From positions 3,534,001 through 3,598,000 of the forward strand of contig NC_063269.1 of the NCBI RefSeq assembly GCF_910591885.1: DNA of 64,000 nucleotides, read 5' to 3'. The notes below the pieces were generated by a model. The model searched no databases and was not told where the DNA came from. It saw nothing but the letters and a program-made list of their open reading frames with translations. Below are positions 21,996 through 35,612 of the stretch, piece after piece (positions within the stretch are counted from its first letter, which is position 1; each line of letters starts with the position of its first letter). The position numbers were made by a program, and so were the translations under genes. The stretch is from Bombus terrestris (taxonomy: Eukaryota > Arthropoda > Insecta > Hymenoptera > Apidae).

Positions 21996-24574
21996 TACCG
22001 ACGGATTCTTCTCCTCGGGTATTCGAAAATCGCTTCTGCCTACGACTCTAAAACTATCGACTCTCCTTTTCATTTCTCGATCGCTGTAAATGGCCTGTTC
22101 GTACGTTAACTGGCTGTAACAGTCGACTGACACGATCGAAGAAAATCGTTATCGCAGAGGTGATATATATTTCAGAGTGTTTCGTTGCGGTGTTTCGAAA
22201 ATTCCTTCCCAGAAACGAAAAACTTCGGTCCGCTTAGCAGCGATGCACGCTATAAATCCCGTTCGACTCGACCGGGTAAAATTGCACGCTTTACATCTCG
22301 CCACGGGTAAGTGGAAATTGGTTCTTCCATTCCAACATCCTTGAAACTACCAACTTTAATCTCACGCCAAAATCGATGTGGCCTTTGCCATCTCCCGATC
22401 GCAAGGGAACGGCGGCGGTGTTCGGAGAGAAGAGTGAAGAGAGAGGAAGAGACGAGAGGAAAGGGGAGGAGCTACATTGATTTACTTCACGAGCGACAGG
22501 TTTATTACTTGGATGTGTACAAACGCACCTGCATGAATAAAATCCGGATCGTACTCGACTCGTCGGGGATTGATTCGAATTCTCGCGGAGAAATCAAGCG
22601 TTCGGAACGGAAAACGGGGGAATGTATAACATTCCGAGATCTCGAGATTGGATTCTTCTTCGTGCGTTCTCCTTTTATCCCCGGAACCGGGTACAAATTC
22701 ACTCAAAAGTCACCGCCCGTTTACGGAGGAAAACGTTGATTATTGCAAACGCTCGCTGAAATCTTGCTTCTTGCCGCGAGAAGTCTCTTTTTCCTCTTTC
22801 TGCGTTACTCCAAGAGACAAACGCGGTATTCCGAAAATGCAACGTCTAGTTGCTTCTGTTATTCTTTTATGGTGATAAACGAGAACAGCGAGGAATGCAG
22901 ATTAATCCGAGGTAGTTGCAGCGAGTTACAAGGCCAGTCATTTTTTACCTCGAATAAACCACGTAGTTCCGAACGAGGTACATAGCGATAAAAGGTGTTT
23001 TATATGGGCCAGTCGAAGACGATGGAAAGCACGCGCGTCACGCTCGCCAACCCCAATAACCGTTCCTCAGCCGCCGCCTCCGTAGTCGCGCATTATCTTT
23101 CCCCGGGAGCTGCCGATTGCAACCGGAGCCCACGCGATTCCAGTTTCCGCTAATTTCTTCCTTGTTACCGGAGACATCTTGCACAGAGATCCGTGTTACC
23201 TGGTCTTTAGTAAGCCGCCGCTAGGCCCCGTCCTTAATGGGGGGTCATAGATTATGGCAAATGAGGAAAGTTGGGCAGCAGCGTGCGCGCCACCAAGGGG
23301 CAAGAGAAAGGGCCATGTGGCGCCAGCTGCGAAGCTGCAGCTTCCAACTTCATAACCGTGAGCCGGGATGGGCCAACGCTGGCCATGCACCCTGAAATTT
23401 CCAAGCTGCGAACCTGCCGTTTGCATCCGTTTATTCCTCCTCCCTTCCCCTTTCTTTTCTTTCTTTCTTCTTCGTCTACGTCAGTCGCGGAGGCCTCGCT
23501 CGAGTTTCCCTCGTTAATGCCGATCGATAAACGAATGCATAAAAGGATAACAAACGTCGAGATTATTGTATTATTAAAATGCACCGGCTACGAAGCTCGT
23601 TTGGCCGGATTCAATAAATAGGTCTACAGCAGCCTCGAGGGTGGAGGAAGGAAATCACGGATCCGCCTTTAAAAATCCGGGCATTCGGGTTAATCGCGTC
23701 TCGTTAAAAAGCAATCGATGTAACGTTGTCGGTTTTATCGACGATTCGAGGCCCGCCTCGCGGATCATTACACGCACATCCTTCGAGACGGTTCTCTACC
23801 CGAGTACGCGGCGACTGATTATCGTAAATGTCGGGACGGCTCTTCCGGGAAATCCCTAAAGTTATTACGCCCGCTGGACCGTGCTAGCACAGGAGGGCGG
23901 GCCTTCGACATTTCTTAGGAACGGTCAATCAATAATTGTCTGGTCTGGACCCACGTGTCCGTATAAAGCGAATAGAGCGGGCAACACCTGGTCCTCGTAC
24001 ATCTTGGCGCATGTGCGACTCTTGAATATTTTCGTGCAATACCCATCTACGAGTATCTTGTTAATTACCAACTCGCGTTACAACAATAAGACTATAGTTG
24101 CAGACTTCTATGTTCTGCTTTAGATGCATAATACTAACGCAGTATACGTATGTATCGTGTGTGCAGACTCGTGTATTGCAGATCATTGAAACTAAAGCTC
24201 CAATCTAGCGGCGTAAACTGATTCTTCAAAGAGTTCGTCTTAGTGGACGCAGAAGTGCCCTAAAGGAGCGGGAAAACTATTATTTAAACATAGACGGCTC
24301 CCTCGAGCGCATAACTCGCAGAGAATGTTACATTTTGTTAACCCTCCCGAGACTTATCATCGTGCTCTAAACAGAGAAACGGACGATGGAAGGAGTTCTA
24401 GTGAAATTACTCAAAATTTTAATCAAGTATCCACTAACGTAGCCTCTTAATCCACGAATTGCTTATATACGGCGGAACAAAAGTAATCTCCATTCTTATC
24501 TCGCTGAAGAGTACCACCTCGAAAGTAACCGTCCTCTTTACATCCTTTGCGATTCACTCCTCTTCCTGAATTTA

Positions 24575-24610
24575 CTAGGTTCAGCTCATTGGAGTTTATT
24601 GCTGAACTAG
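24575..24610. repeat. Stem-loop, 10-bp arms with one bulge
   Basis: CTAGGTTCAGC (24575-24585) pairs with GCTGAACTAG (24601-24610) except for one unpaired G, leaving a 15-base loop. The stem is too short for a typical pre-miRNA. Confidence 0.75.
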
Positions 24611-24717
24611 AAGCCGAGACCGAGATAGTCTACCGAGAGATGCCACAGGTCAAAGATCTACGTCTTTATCTGCCCCTTATAGAGATTCACGATTTTTCCC
24701 TTCTTTCCTAACGTTTC

Positions 24718-24775
24718 TTTTTTTTTTTCTTTTTTTTTTTCTTTCTTTTCTTTTCTTTTTCTCTGTCCCAGCCTC
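24718..24775. repeat. Poly-T/C tract
   Basis: Two T11 runs separated by a single C, then CTTT repeats. Simple sequence, or the reverse complement of an A-rich retroposon tail; no element body is evident next to it. Confidence 0.85.
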
Positions 24776-26590
24776 CAACTCGTGACCCACGTGCACCGTA
24801 CGAGCGGAATAGCAACGCCATTTCTCCCCGTAGTTGAGGAGTTCGGCAGCTACATAATTAGGTTAACCCTTGTTGGTTTGTTGGCCCATCGCGTCGTGTC
24901 ACGATAATACGGAGGTGTGGAAATTTCCAGGGACTAACGGACGGCGGGAGAAACGACGTTTCTCTCGGTTTCCCACCGACGCACTTTTGTTCCAACAAAC
25001 TTCGATAATGAACAAACGCTGACGAGACAGTTCCACTGGGTCGTTCTTAAAGAACAAAGTCGAGCCGATGAGAAACAGGATGTAGAAGCGTACGATGTAA
25101 GAATTCGTCGTCCATTTTGATCGTCCAAGCGAGAATCGTAAGTGGAAGATCGTTGTTAATCTTCGCGAAATCACGTTGCGTGTTTCGTGTGTAGCAAATA
25201 CTCTCAGCCAATTATTCCAATATCCTTATTACAACGATTACCAGGAAATTAGTGGCGTAAATTAATTAACATGTAATACTATATAAATTGCTTCTTAATG
25301 GATCGATAACGTTTTCCTGTCGTCGAATTACGTCTCGAATAAATTATCAACGAACAGCAACGTGGAAAATAATTACCAAGGGAGAGTGTTCGACGCTCTC
25401 GGTTAATTTAACGCGAGAAACCAGTCCAACGTATATTTGGTGATAATTTCTCACCGATTTTATATCCGTGCCGTGACAATAAAGATCGCCTGCTGAAACA
25501 TCCTTCGCTTCTTCGTGTTTCGCCTCTTTTTTCGTCGTACGACGAGACACATTAGCCTCGTAAATTGTTGCAGGTGGGCGTCCGAGATAGACTGTGGCTT
25601 GCAAATATCGTTCGGCGAGACGGGTAATTGAAAATTAGCAGAGCTAATAGCGGCGTCGGGCGAAGAACGAGGCCGGAGTGCTGTCATTTGTGCCAGAAAA
25701 TCGAGTCGCCTGGCCAGAGTGCCTTTTAATGCAATTTTATGATCGAATCGAGGAACGAGGGTGGAGCAGCCTACATCGGCCACGATTTTCCTGCTCCTGC
25801 TCCTGCTCCACGTTACTCCATGACGACAGAAAGAGAAGAGACCTACGTGCGAATTATTCACGTTAGTTTTATCTTAATGGGTTATTTTATTCGAGGATGA
25901 ATACGAACTAGAGCGAACTAGCTCGTAACATCGTTTTTCCAGGGAGCATTATCACAACGACTATAAATAACGAGCAAAACAAGTTAAGATATCTCCGTTA
26001 CAGATATACTCGCACGTAACTGACTCCATAGACTCGGTAAACACGAGCGTCTGAGTACACAAAACTTTGACCAGCGAGAATTAATCCTGGAGGTCCAAAC
26101 GGCACTGTGAACTTTGACACACTCCTCGCCGTGAATATTCTAAATATTTGATCTCGAATAGGAGAGCATAAAACAATCATCGTCGATTGCTGTCTGAGAC
26201 GAAAACTGCAGCGCAAACTACGCGCTGTTAGTTCGTTCGAGAAACCATTAATTTTGGTCCGTTTCGCAACAGTGAGACGATAGTTAACGAAATATACCAG
26301 CAATAGATGGAGCAAATAATAAATTTCGCGCACGAAACTGAGAAAAGAATTCGCTTCTTCGGACTATCGATTCGCGATGTCGCACGGCCAACTTCCGGCA
26401 TCCGCGGTGTCTCCCGGACAAAGTGCCAATATCTCGAACGCGGGTAGCGGGCCTAACTTTCCAACTATTACAAAACTTCCGAACTAACCGGCGAAAGATT
26501 ACCCGGGAATTAGTGATAATTTCGTGCTACTTCCTCGGCAAATTCCTCCGTCGCCTGTAACTACACCTAGTTACACACCACCGACACGAA

Positions 26591-26649
26591 TCTCTGTTCT
26601 CTCTCCGTTCCTTTTTCCCTTCTCTTTCTTATCTCTTTCTCTCTCTTCC
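26591..26649. repeat. Pyrimidine-rich tract
   Basis: Almost all C/T on the plus strand, ending in CTCTCTCTTCCG. It is paired in composition with the purine tract at 26828-26946 about 180 bp downstream. Confidence 0.85.
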
Positions 26650-26827
26650 GTCGAAGCTTCGGAATCCGTTCGCGTCCCGAAGATCGGCGAACTTTTGCCC
26701 TTCGTTTCCGATACGATCGCTGGGACGCGACGCGATATGCCATCGGCTATTGACGATCGCGATTTAAGGAACGAAGAACATACAGAGACGGTAAAAGGCC
26801 GTGGAATGAACGATAAATGGATAGACT

Positions 26828-26946
26828 GAGAAAATGAGAGAAAACAAGAGAGAGAGAGGGGCGAGGGGAAGAGAGAGGAAGAGTAAAACAGACGCAAAAC
26901 GGGTGAACTGCTAAAGAGAAGCGAGGAAAGAGAAGGAGAGAGAAAG
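26828..26946. repeat. Purine-rich tract
   Basis: GAGAGA, GAGGGG and GGAAGA runs, interrupted at 26886-26913. It is complementary in type to the C/T tract at 26591-26649, so a single transcript could fold the two together. It generates F/S/L-rich minus-strand frames. Confidence 0.85.
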
Positions 26947-29900
26947 TTCACTCGGCAATCTATTCCAATTTAACACTCGACTCCATGGCATTAAATAATC
27001 GCCCTCGCCTTCGGAGGAACTGGTCCCCATTCAATAATGGACTTTTATCCAACGAGCTTGTACTTAGCGCGAAACGGGCCCGGCTGGGTCGGGATATTAC
27101 CCCCGGTAAGTCGGTGTTGTGACAGTAAAGAGCTTGAAATAAATCTTAGTTACAATCATTTCTTTTGCGGCCCGCGGCCCACGACGAACATAAATCAAAT
27201 ATCATCGTTCCGTGCGCTCTCCTTGCGCGCTTTCACGCGCTCTCTCGGTCCTTTCCCGCCCCTTTCTGTCGCTGTCTGCCGTCTCTTTCTCTTTTTGCCG
27301 TTCGGTCCCCCGGCTCATTGCACTTGCATTTACATTCAAGAACATCCGAGCGGGTCTCCTCTCTCCTTTCTGATCTTCGTCGCGCGTTCGCACGAGGTAA
27401 CCGACTGTCTATCTTCCTCTTTGGCGCGCCACGTCCCGAACCGACCTTGATCGATAAAAGGGGCGCGCGGGCGACCGGATAGAGGCTACCTCCTATCGAT
27501 CTAGAAATTTATTTTCTCGAACCTCGCCCACCTCGTGACGGACCAAGCGTTCGTGTGTTTGTGTGTACGTACGCGATCGGCCCTGTAACTCCACAGAACG
27601 AACGCGTGATCAGCGACCAGCTGGAATGCGATTGTTATTTAGGAAAACATTCCGCGCCATTGATTTATCGGTCTGGTCGCATCCTGTCCTCTGCCTGAGC
27701 TTCGACTTACAATTAGTAGCCCGTGCTTCGCGTTTTTTGTCCTCCCCGTGCAACACAGATCAAAATGTAATTATATACCATGCAAGATTGCAGTAGCGTA
27801 GCGAAAAACACCGAGATGAGATTAGAACTGGCGTTAAATCGAGCCTGCGAGCGACGAACGTTCGAAGCTTGGGTTAATCCAGAAGTAGCTACGTTACGTG
27901 AGAATTTCTGCACGACCACGTTGTCACACTCTCCAAGTTTTTTTGCATAGACAGAAAGAGAGAACAGGGAAATCGAGCGTTTTGTAATGCGAAAATCCTC
28001 TTGGCAACCGTCCTAGCAATGTAGATCCAAGAACCAATGTAGACTTTACAGTTGCGTCGAGTTATTCGCGATTCTGTGGACGAAACATCGATTCTGGTCA
28101 CGTTCCGGATACCTTGGCTAAAAATCACGGCGACTATGTGGACACGGAACCTTTGTCGATGACGAGACAATTCGTTTGTCCCTGGAGATCGGTCTCGGTT
28201 GTAAATAAGAGCCGGTTGCCCGAATCGCATCGAAGGAAAGAACATCGCTCACACGCGAGGATCGCGGCCCTTTGCGCGCCTCCACGACGATGCAATAAAT
28301 CCTCGTCGATGATCGAGGGATCCAGTTTATCGGCTCGCGCCCGTCCGGAGAGGTCACGATGCCGCATGCACCAGGACATTCATTACGGCGTGCTGCAAGT
28401 AAAGGGCCGGTGAGCGCCAACGATTCGCTAGGGAATTTCCATCTCGGGACTAGATTGCGTTCGCCTGTGAACAAAGCGTTAACACAAGATCAATTTGTTT
28501 CGTGACACGTCCCTCAGCCCCTCTTCCACGTCGAAACGACGTTTAAATGTTCCGTGAAAGGAGTATGGAATTCCGATTCGGCTGTGTTAATTTCGCCAAT
28601 ATCAACGGGATCATCGAAATTGTATGTGACATATGTAGAGAAGCTACACGGAATTATGCCTCATTTAAGTGCCTAATTTATGGGTATGCAGGCTATCTTT
28701 GGGTGGCATTTAGTATTTGGTAAACCACGATACCAATGATCTCTAACGGTATCTAGGATCCTATTCGTGGAGAATATCTGCGGATTATCATCGAATGAAT
28801 CCAGATCGTATGGCAACCTATGACCGATACACTATGTAACGTAAAATGTTCTGTAGATTAATGCCGAAAGGTTGATCAAAACAGAAGGGTTAATCAAATT
28901 TTATAAGAAAATGTTCAAAGGTAATAAATTCTACGTTAGGCAGGATTGGTATTTTCTTAATTAAATTCGCCGGAAGAAAAAAATCGCGTGTATTCGACTA
29001 CGTAGAAACACGGCATGCTTATCGTCGATCGAAGTCGATAGAACGAAATTCAATACACGCGACGTAATATCGGTTCATCGATGCCCGCGAACGAAATCCA
29101 TTGGTCCAGTTGTTGATTTTTGGTTCTTGGTTCGAGGATAAGCCTCTGGCTTACACAGTGCACGTTCACCTGTTTTTTCTTCCGCTTCTCTTTGCCTCTT
29201 TTCACCGAGGCGCACGAGCCGTGTCTCCATGGAGCCGGTCGCAAATTATTCGCCGCGTCCGAGTAAAAATTTAATAAGCAGCCTCCATGCTTCTCGTATC
29301 TCTGATCACGCCGCTTAAACATTCGCCTTCTTTACAAACTCCCCTTTCCTTCCACTTCTTTTCTTCTACGCCGTTTTTCTTCCCTTTCGCGCGAAACGCT
29401 ATGGCGCGTGTACGAATTGCGAGAAAAAGGAGCCCGTGTAAAGTTATACGGGTGCATCCGGCTGCGAAAGTTTAATGGAAATCACCGGCGCCCGTGCACA
29501 TACAAAGCGAATGTAGGACTGGGCAAGAACCAATAATTCAGCAGTCAAAAGATGGCAAACCGCGTGACAAGAAACCAACGAACGGCCAGCCTTTTTCTAC
29601 CAAACACTTAATTCAGGAGGATGGACGATTCGTCTCTTTTACAACCGCATTGGTTCGTTCCTTTATTTGTCTGCCGTTTTCTCAATCGTAACGATTATGC
29701 ACGCCAATTATTCTCGATATCCGAAAACATCGTGAGAAACTCGAAAAGATATATGTACGCTTTACCGTGACAGGATAAAGTGAAATTAAAAGTTTCGTAA
29801 AAAGCTAAAATAAATATTATACGTTGACAGCTCAAGGTCAGAGGCTGAGGTTTTCGGGGTAAGCCTAACTAATTATTTTACTTGGAAGTTCAAGGTCGAA

Positions 29901-32612
29901 TCTAAAGCTCCGTTGTTCTCAAGGGGAGACTAAGCACAAATATTTAATCGCGAAAGTCGTCACGCTCTTTAATAAAGCTAAATAAGAATTTGGCTTTGGG
30001 AGCTTAATGTCGTAGAAAAAGTATATATTAAAACTCGTATAAGATATACAACGTCACACCAAAGAAGAGCCGTATTTACTTTAAAGTTTCAAGTTTCCCC
30101 TGTGCGCAGCTGAACGTTGCGCTGTATTGTTATACTAAGCAGCTTTAGTTCGAAGATCGTATCTTACGGATCATTTTTCACGTGTTACGCAGTTACATTT
30201 AATTATCTGCGCCTTTGGCCGTGTCCTTCGTAATGTACTAAGTTGCTTTCTCGTTACCGCTACAATCAAGCGATCGAGATACGTTCATTAGAGGTCAATA
30301 GCTCGTTCGGAACGCGTCATTCCTGCTGCCAGGTGGCTGTTACGATAATTAACGAAATAATAAACGACGCGTCGGTCTGTAGATCGGTGCAGAAGCATGA
30401 AGGAAAATGTAACGATGTAGCAATTTACTCGTTACATCGCCGCAGCCCCCACGTTCGTCGTGTTGGTGAACGGGGCGGCCCGTGTGTGTACGTGTCGTAA
30501 TGGAGAGTACGTAATATCATAAGCCACAATCGACGTTAGAGGTTATACGGATAATACGTACGTATCCAGGGATCGCGATTTGCCGTACACGGCCGCCCGT
30601 ACGGCATACATATTCGTGGTACAGCCTGTAAACCCTACGGGTCCCGGCTTTTACGTGTCCGGCATTTCTAAGAGCCGCTCGAACCGGTTACATTTCGAAT
30701 TTCCAATCCCTCGAATGCGTATACATCGCGCCGCGTTATTGCATCATTGTATCGAGCCGTATAAATCGACCTTCGTTCCGCAAGCAATCGACCGTTCCTC
30801 TAGTTTCCTCGAATTACGAATTTCGTGAGATTCGGTCGTGTCTAGACAATGTGTCGCGGCGAATCATCAACCGGTTTCCTTATAACAATACCGTGACAAT
30901 TTCATCGCTCTTACAATCTTCTGGACGTCTGTGACGTTAAGACAAACTTCGCGTTAAATATTTTATGCACTTTATATTTCTCGTTATATAAAAAGAAGAG
31001 TAACCGGACGTTTTACAAAATAATCCTCTTAAACGAGTTACGGCACGGGATTAGTCGAAAGTAGAAGTTCCATGGCACAGAAACAGGCGCGTCGGAGTAG
31101 AAAATAAAATAACAGTTATCCGCTTTTTACTGCTGTAAAATTTCACGTAACTACGAGAGCGGCGAGGAAAGCAATCAAATAGGAAAGAACAAAGAACTTT
31201 GTACGTGTCGATTAGAAGCTTGACGCTAAGATTTACATCATGAGAAAGACAAAGACTAGTCGCAGCGCATTCGAAATCCCGGGCTTCGCGGACAAATTGG
31301 CCGGCTCTGTAATTTAAAAGACCATCAACGGCAAACTCTTGGATTTCGTTGGCCGCTGTTCTTTCCGGGACGATAGTGTGCCGGCAAATTGAAAATCTAA
31401 TTTACCTCAACAGCGTAGGGAGGATTAAAGAAGAAAATAAAACGGGGGAGAAAAAAAAATGAAAAGAATAGAAGATAAACCGAGATTGTTGGATCGTTCG
31501 AGTACGTACACCGTTTTGTGGACATCGCAGAGAAGCTGATGAATGATGATATTTTCGCTACGTATCAGTAACACGTCCTATGGATTTAAATGGATCCTTG
31601 AAACTATTCGTAACCGTCCGTGTCCACGCCGGTGACGAAGGCTTGCGCGTCGTTCTCGCGCCATGGATGACAGACTAGGAAATTAGATCTTCTCAACCGC
31701 TGTCTAGAAATTACGAAATGTCGCGCGAGACAGCGCTCCCTCATGTAACCGACCGTCTGATCCGACCGCTCTCGCGTTCCACGGGATGAATTATTCGACT
31801 TTTCGTCCCCCTACCCTTTCCCGCGTTATGCCATCGCCGAAGACAGTTTATGCAAATGTAACACGCGGTCGACGGACGAAACGTCGTTGCTTCTAATCTC
31901 GTGAAACGCCTACTATACAGAGAGATATGTCCATCCCTGGTGCGCGTAATTCGTGCGAAATCCAAGCGTTTCGGTAGAGGCAGGAAGTGGAGCGGCAACA
32001 GAATTACCGAAGAAATCAGAATTTCATGATAGATTTACCATAATGCCGGATCTGGAATAGAGTGGAACACGCGTAGCACTATGACGTCGTGTTATTATTT
32101 AAAAGAGAAACAAGATTTTGCTCCGTTTAAAATAATACAACGGCGCGATGGTGTGATCGACAGGAAAGGCGAGATGACAAATGGACGTACTACCGTTCGC
32201 CGGTCTGACAGACGTCACGTCATAACGTGACCGATGAAAGTGGAAGCGAAGTCCTTGACCTCGCCACTCTCGTCAAAGTGTCCCGTTGGTCCTGGGTAAA
32301 AAAATTTAAAGCAATTTGTTAGCGTCATTGTTGGTATGTCGACGACGAAGCAGCCAACAGACATTAGTAACCTTTTCTTACCGCGACGCGAAAGAAATCC
32401 GAAATACAGGCGGGAACACCCTGCGGACATCCCACCGACTCGAGGACGAGTGTGTTTTATTCCGCGTACCGAGAAAGCTTACTTTCACGGTGCAAAAACG
32501 TGGAGCCAGACACAAATTAAACGGCTGTTAAGGTTCTGAGGTTATCCATCGTCGTGGCGAGTGAATCTAACGGAGGGATCGTGGGCGAAGGATAGAATAA
32601 GAAAAAAGCAAT
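26947..32612. other. Non-coding stretch
   Basis: No exon is supported. A GTAAGT donor-like site at 27106 follows short open frames that begin at ATGs at 26983 and 27037; neither resembles a known N-terminus. 27160-27480 and 28100-28420 are CpG-rich and open on both strands. 29800-30200 and 30840-31260 are plain AT-leaning DNA. 31260-31420 mixes GC-rich words with AATTGAAAATC cores and could be regulatory. Confidence 0.45.
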
Positions 32613-32637
32613 GGGGAAGATGGGGAAGGGGAGGGGG
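32613..32637 (+). promoter_or_regulatory. Four-tetrad G-quadruplex motif
   Basis: GGGG AAGAT GGGG AA GGGG A GGGGG: four runs of at least four G with loops of 5, 2 and 1. This satisfies the strict four-tetrad intramolecular G-quadruplex pattern on the plus strand. Two further G runs follow at 32642-32644 and 32650-32653. It sits in a purine-rich tract (about 32595-32670). Possible roles in transcription or replication are inferred. Confidence 0.8.
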
Positions 32638-34024
32638 AATAGGGAAAAAGGGGAGTCGTGGAAAAAGACTTGACGTGCAGTCTATTAGTGGACAGAGAGA
32701 GGCATGTGGCAAGATTGTCTTGCAGGGGTCTGGTATCGTTTAGAACGCACACACTTCGGTTTTCCCCATTTCTCTTCTTCCTCGGGACGTTTTCGCCAGA
32801 ACGTTTCACTTCGTAGCCACACGGATAATTTTCTTTCTTTTCGGCGAACGAGCTGAGGCGAAGATAAAGAAACACTTACTTGGACGCGCTCGCTGATTTA
32901 TCATTTGGTTCAACCTGTCACGGGGAACGTCGCGCGACAAAGGGAACAATTTTTAACTTTGTTTGCTCGACGCTCAGACCTAAAAGTTCGAACGGACAGG
33001 TAGGAAGAAAGAAATCTGACGTCAATGTGGACAATGTCCTCCCGAAGGTTCTTTTATTAAAAACAATGATAAATATCGTTTCGGTCTTTTACGGATAATA
33101 TTTGCCCGTTAAAAATAGATAGCTAATTGAGGGAGAAAAATACTGACGTTTCTTCATTATCGGACTCGTTTCGAGTTCCTAAAATAAACAAAGCCGGGAA
33201 AATTGGTCTAGGAAAACAAATTATCTACTCGTAGTGTTATCTTTATTCGTAGGTAGCATCGTGGTTCCATTGCTTTCAAGAAAATGAATTCAGATATGAA
33301 CGCGATGTAATCTATTTTTGATGCAACGAGGGTCCCCGTCGGAAAGTTGCCCCGAGGTGGATAGGGGGTGGAAAAGGGGGGCGCAATTACCGGTGCTAAT
33401 GTAGTTAAAAAGTGATTAGACCAACCCTTCCGTGCGCCAAATGTGCACTGCGGTATGAAATAGTCGCAGTTCCGATATTAACGTGTGGTCGGTCATAAAT
33501 AATCGCGTTGTAATCTAAAAACGTTCTACCGGGTCAATAAATGTTACATATTTGATAGGCAATAATAAATAAGGGGAAACAGAAGTGGAAGGAACGTGTT
33601 GTGCCCAAATATCAGCGTCGAATCACATGAATAAATTACATCAGAATTCCTTCTTGAGGGTTATTACCATCATATAATTCACAATTCGACCATATTCTCG
33701 AGATTTCTCCCTAACTTCTTACGATCTCTTCATTGCCATCATTCTATGGATATTTTACAAATTGATGGAGTCCACGCTGTGAAAATCGTGCTATTTCGTC
33801 TGAATTTTGTCGCGTAAATGGAACCGCGTCGTGACGACTGTGATTCGACCACCGGGGGGTGCCACATAATGAGCTCGAAGGGATGAAACTTAAAATGGAA
33901 AGAATACAAACGACAAACAAACGACAAACAAATTACCTGCGAGAAAGTAATTCGGATGATGGCTTCTTTCGAAGATAGGTTCGACCTTCGGAAAGAAAAT
34001 GGACGTTGAAATTGTTTCCCAACT
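32638..34024. other. Non-coding stretch
   Basis: No exon is supported. A donor-like CCAA|GTAAGTG lies on the minus strand at about 32878, but the sequence upstream of it is stop-rich. 33355-33390 has further G runs (GGGGG and GGGGGG). 33390-33540 combines GTGCTAATGTAG, AGTGATTAG and CGGTCATAAATAATCG words that look regulatory. Confidence 0.45.
33907..33932. repeat. 11-bp tandem repeat, two units
   Basis: CAAACGACAAA occurs twice in tandem, followed by a CAAA remnant. Small local duplication. Confidence 0.8.
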
Positions 34025-34046
34025 AAAAAAAAAAAAAAAAAAAAAA
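34025..34046 (+). repeat. A22 homopolymer
   Basis: An uninterrupted run of 22 A. It could be a retroposon tail, but no target-site duplication or element body is visible around it. Confidence 0.95.
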
Positions 34047-35612
34047 TACCGTTGGCGTAGCTTGTCGAAGAAGAGAACAGAATATTTATTTATTCGAAAA
34101 GTTCGTTTAAGTTACGAAATGCATCTACGTTCAACTGCGTCATCACCGGTTTACGATGGTCATTTTAATTCGCTTCCTCCAGGATGAAAGTGTTCGGCGA
34201 GCGTTAATTTACGAACAACTCGCCAGAAGGCAGTATAAAACAATTAAAAAGAAATTTATTACGCTGTAAACTCTTGGCCGTAGACTGCATCTTTGCAACT
34301 TTCACGAGTTACCCGGTTTAATTATTTCGAAATCGCGTAATCCACGTGTTTCCGCGTTGCGCTTAAAGTGTACGATATTTTACAATCCTTTAGAAAGCAC
34401 ATAACACCGTAGAATCACTATTATCTCAATTACGAGTCTCCCACCCTTGTGCATATGTATATATATATACTGTTCGTGCATTTTGCTCGATTCTTTGCAC
34501 CCTGTAATTTTAGACACATTGTATCTTATTTCCATTTTAAAAAGGAGAACTAACACGATATCCCGACGAAGGAACGAGGATATTCAGACAAAGATACATT
34601 TGGATAATGGGATTTTTTTACGACAGAACTTGAACCGTAATTTTCACGCGGAACACCCAACAAGTCGGGGCGAACACGCCGAGAAACAGAAAGAACTACC
34701 CTCGAACCGTGTCACGCGCGTAACGACGTAAGAACGAGGGTGCGCCAACCCCTTCAATCGCCGAGAACAAACGAGGCGCACGCATAATTTTTATCATGCT
34801 TTCAGACTACGTGCCCTCGACCGCGCGGTTGCAATTTTCTAACATTTGGGCATTGCATAATGAAGACGAGCGTGTTTCGCGGGACCGAGCACAATGCTAG
34901 GAAGAAGCAAATGTACAAAAGGGCGTCTCGCCGCGTATTTCAACCTTTCTGCTAATGTTTCCTCGCGGCAAGTTACGTACGACGTACCTACGTTTCATCG
35001 CAATAGCGTAGAGATCTAATATTTTCACGTTTCGGTGTTTAGGTATTTATTAGAGAAACCGAGCTCTCCAATTAATTTCGTTTACGCGTTTAAATTCGTC
35101 GGAACAGCGATTCGAGGCTGATTTCGTTAACAGACAGGGGAAAACCACTGGTGGTTCAACCCCTTACTCGCCGTGACTTTTACGAGCTGGACGAAAAACA
35201 GGGACACCTTTACGATCGTAGCTGGTAACAGCAAGTTGCTCTCCAGCCACCCCTTGCAGAGTTTTAAGCGCGCCCATTAAACGAGATGTCCCCGCACGGA
35301 CGGTATCTGCTTGCTGGGCGTTGTCGAAATTCTCGCGTCGCGAATTATTAAATAACGAGCGGCAAATTATCCGTCGACCACGGGCCGCGCTTATTTTTCC
35401 CCCTTTGCTTCTCGCGAGTCTGCCTTCCCACTAATGGTACTCGCGACTCGTTGCATGAAACAGCGTCGTAGCTTCGCCGTGTTCGCGAGGAGTTTAATAG
35501 TCGTTGGTTCTTCACGCACTCGCTGCTAAGTACATTCAGCGAAACGTTCAATGGGAATGAAGCACGCCATCGCGCCGATGGCGTATTCTTATTGCGTAGC
35601 TCGCATGGCGCG

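Larger units (their letters stand above)
22000..26590. other. Non-coding stretch
   Basis: No exon is supported. 23030-23430 is GC-rich and open on both strands. The minus frame from 23584 begins with a hydrophobic run followed by acidic and dibasic residues, but it has a stop immediately upstream and no ATG at its head. 24718-24775 is a T/C tract, and 24575-24610 is a short hairpin. A TATA-like CTATAAAT at about 22250 with a GTAAGT 57 bp later is probably coincidental. Confidence 0.5.

Noticed and set aside
22249..22312. CTATAAAT followed by GTAAGT, a possible first exon
   Set aside because: Same reason: short common motifs without further support.
23252..23584. Minus frame resembling a secreted neuropeptide precursor (hydrophobic start, acidic and dibasic stretch)
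   Set aside because: A stop lies immediately before the GTG start, there is no ATG at the head of the frame, no acceptor is convincing, and the opposite strand is also open.
27037..27111. ATG frame ending at a CCG|GTAAGT donor
   Set aside because: Only about 23 codons, two frames equally open, no homology.
34025..34046. A22 run as evidence of a retroposed gene or SINE
   Set aside because: No target-site duplication, element body or coding remnant beside it.
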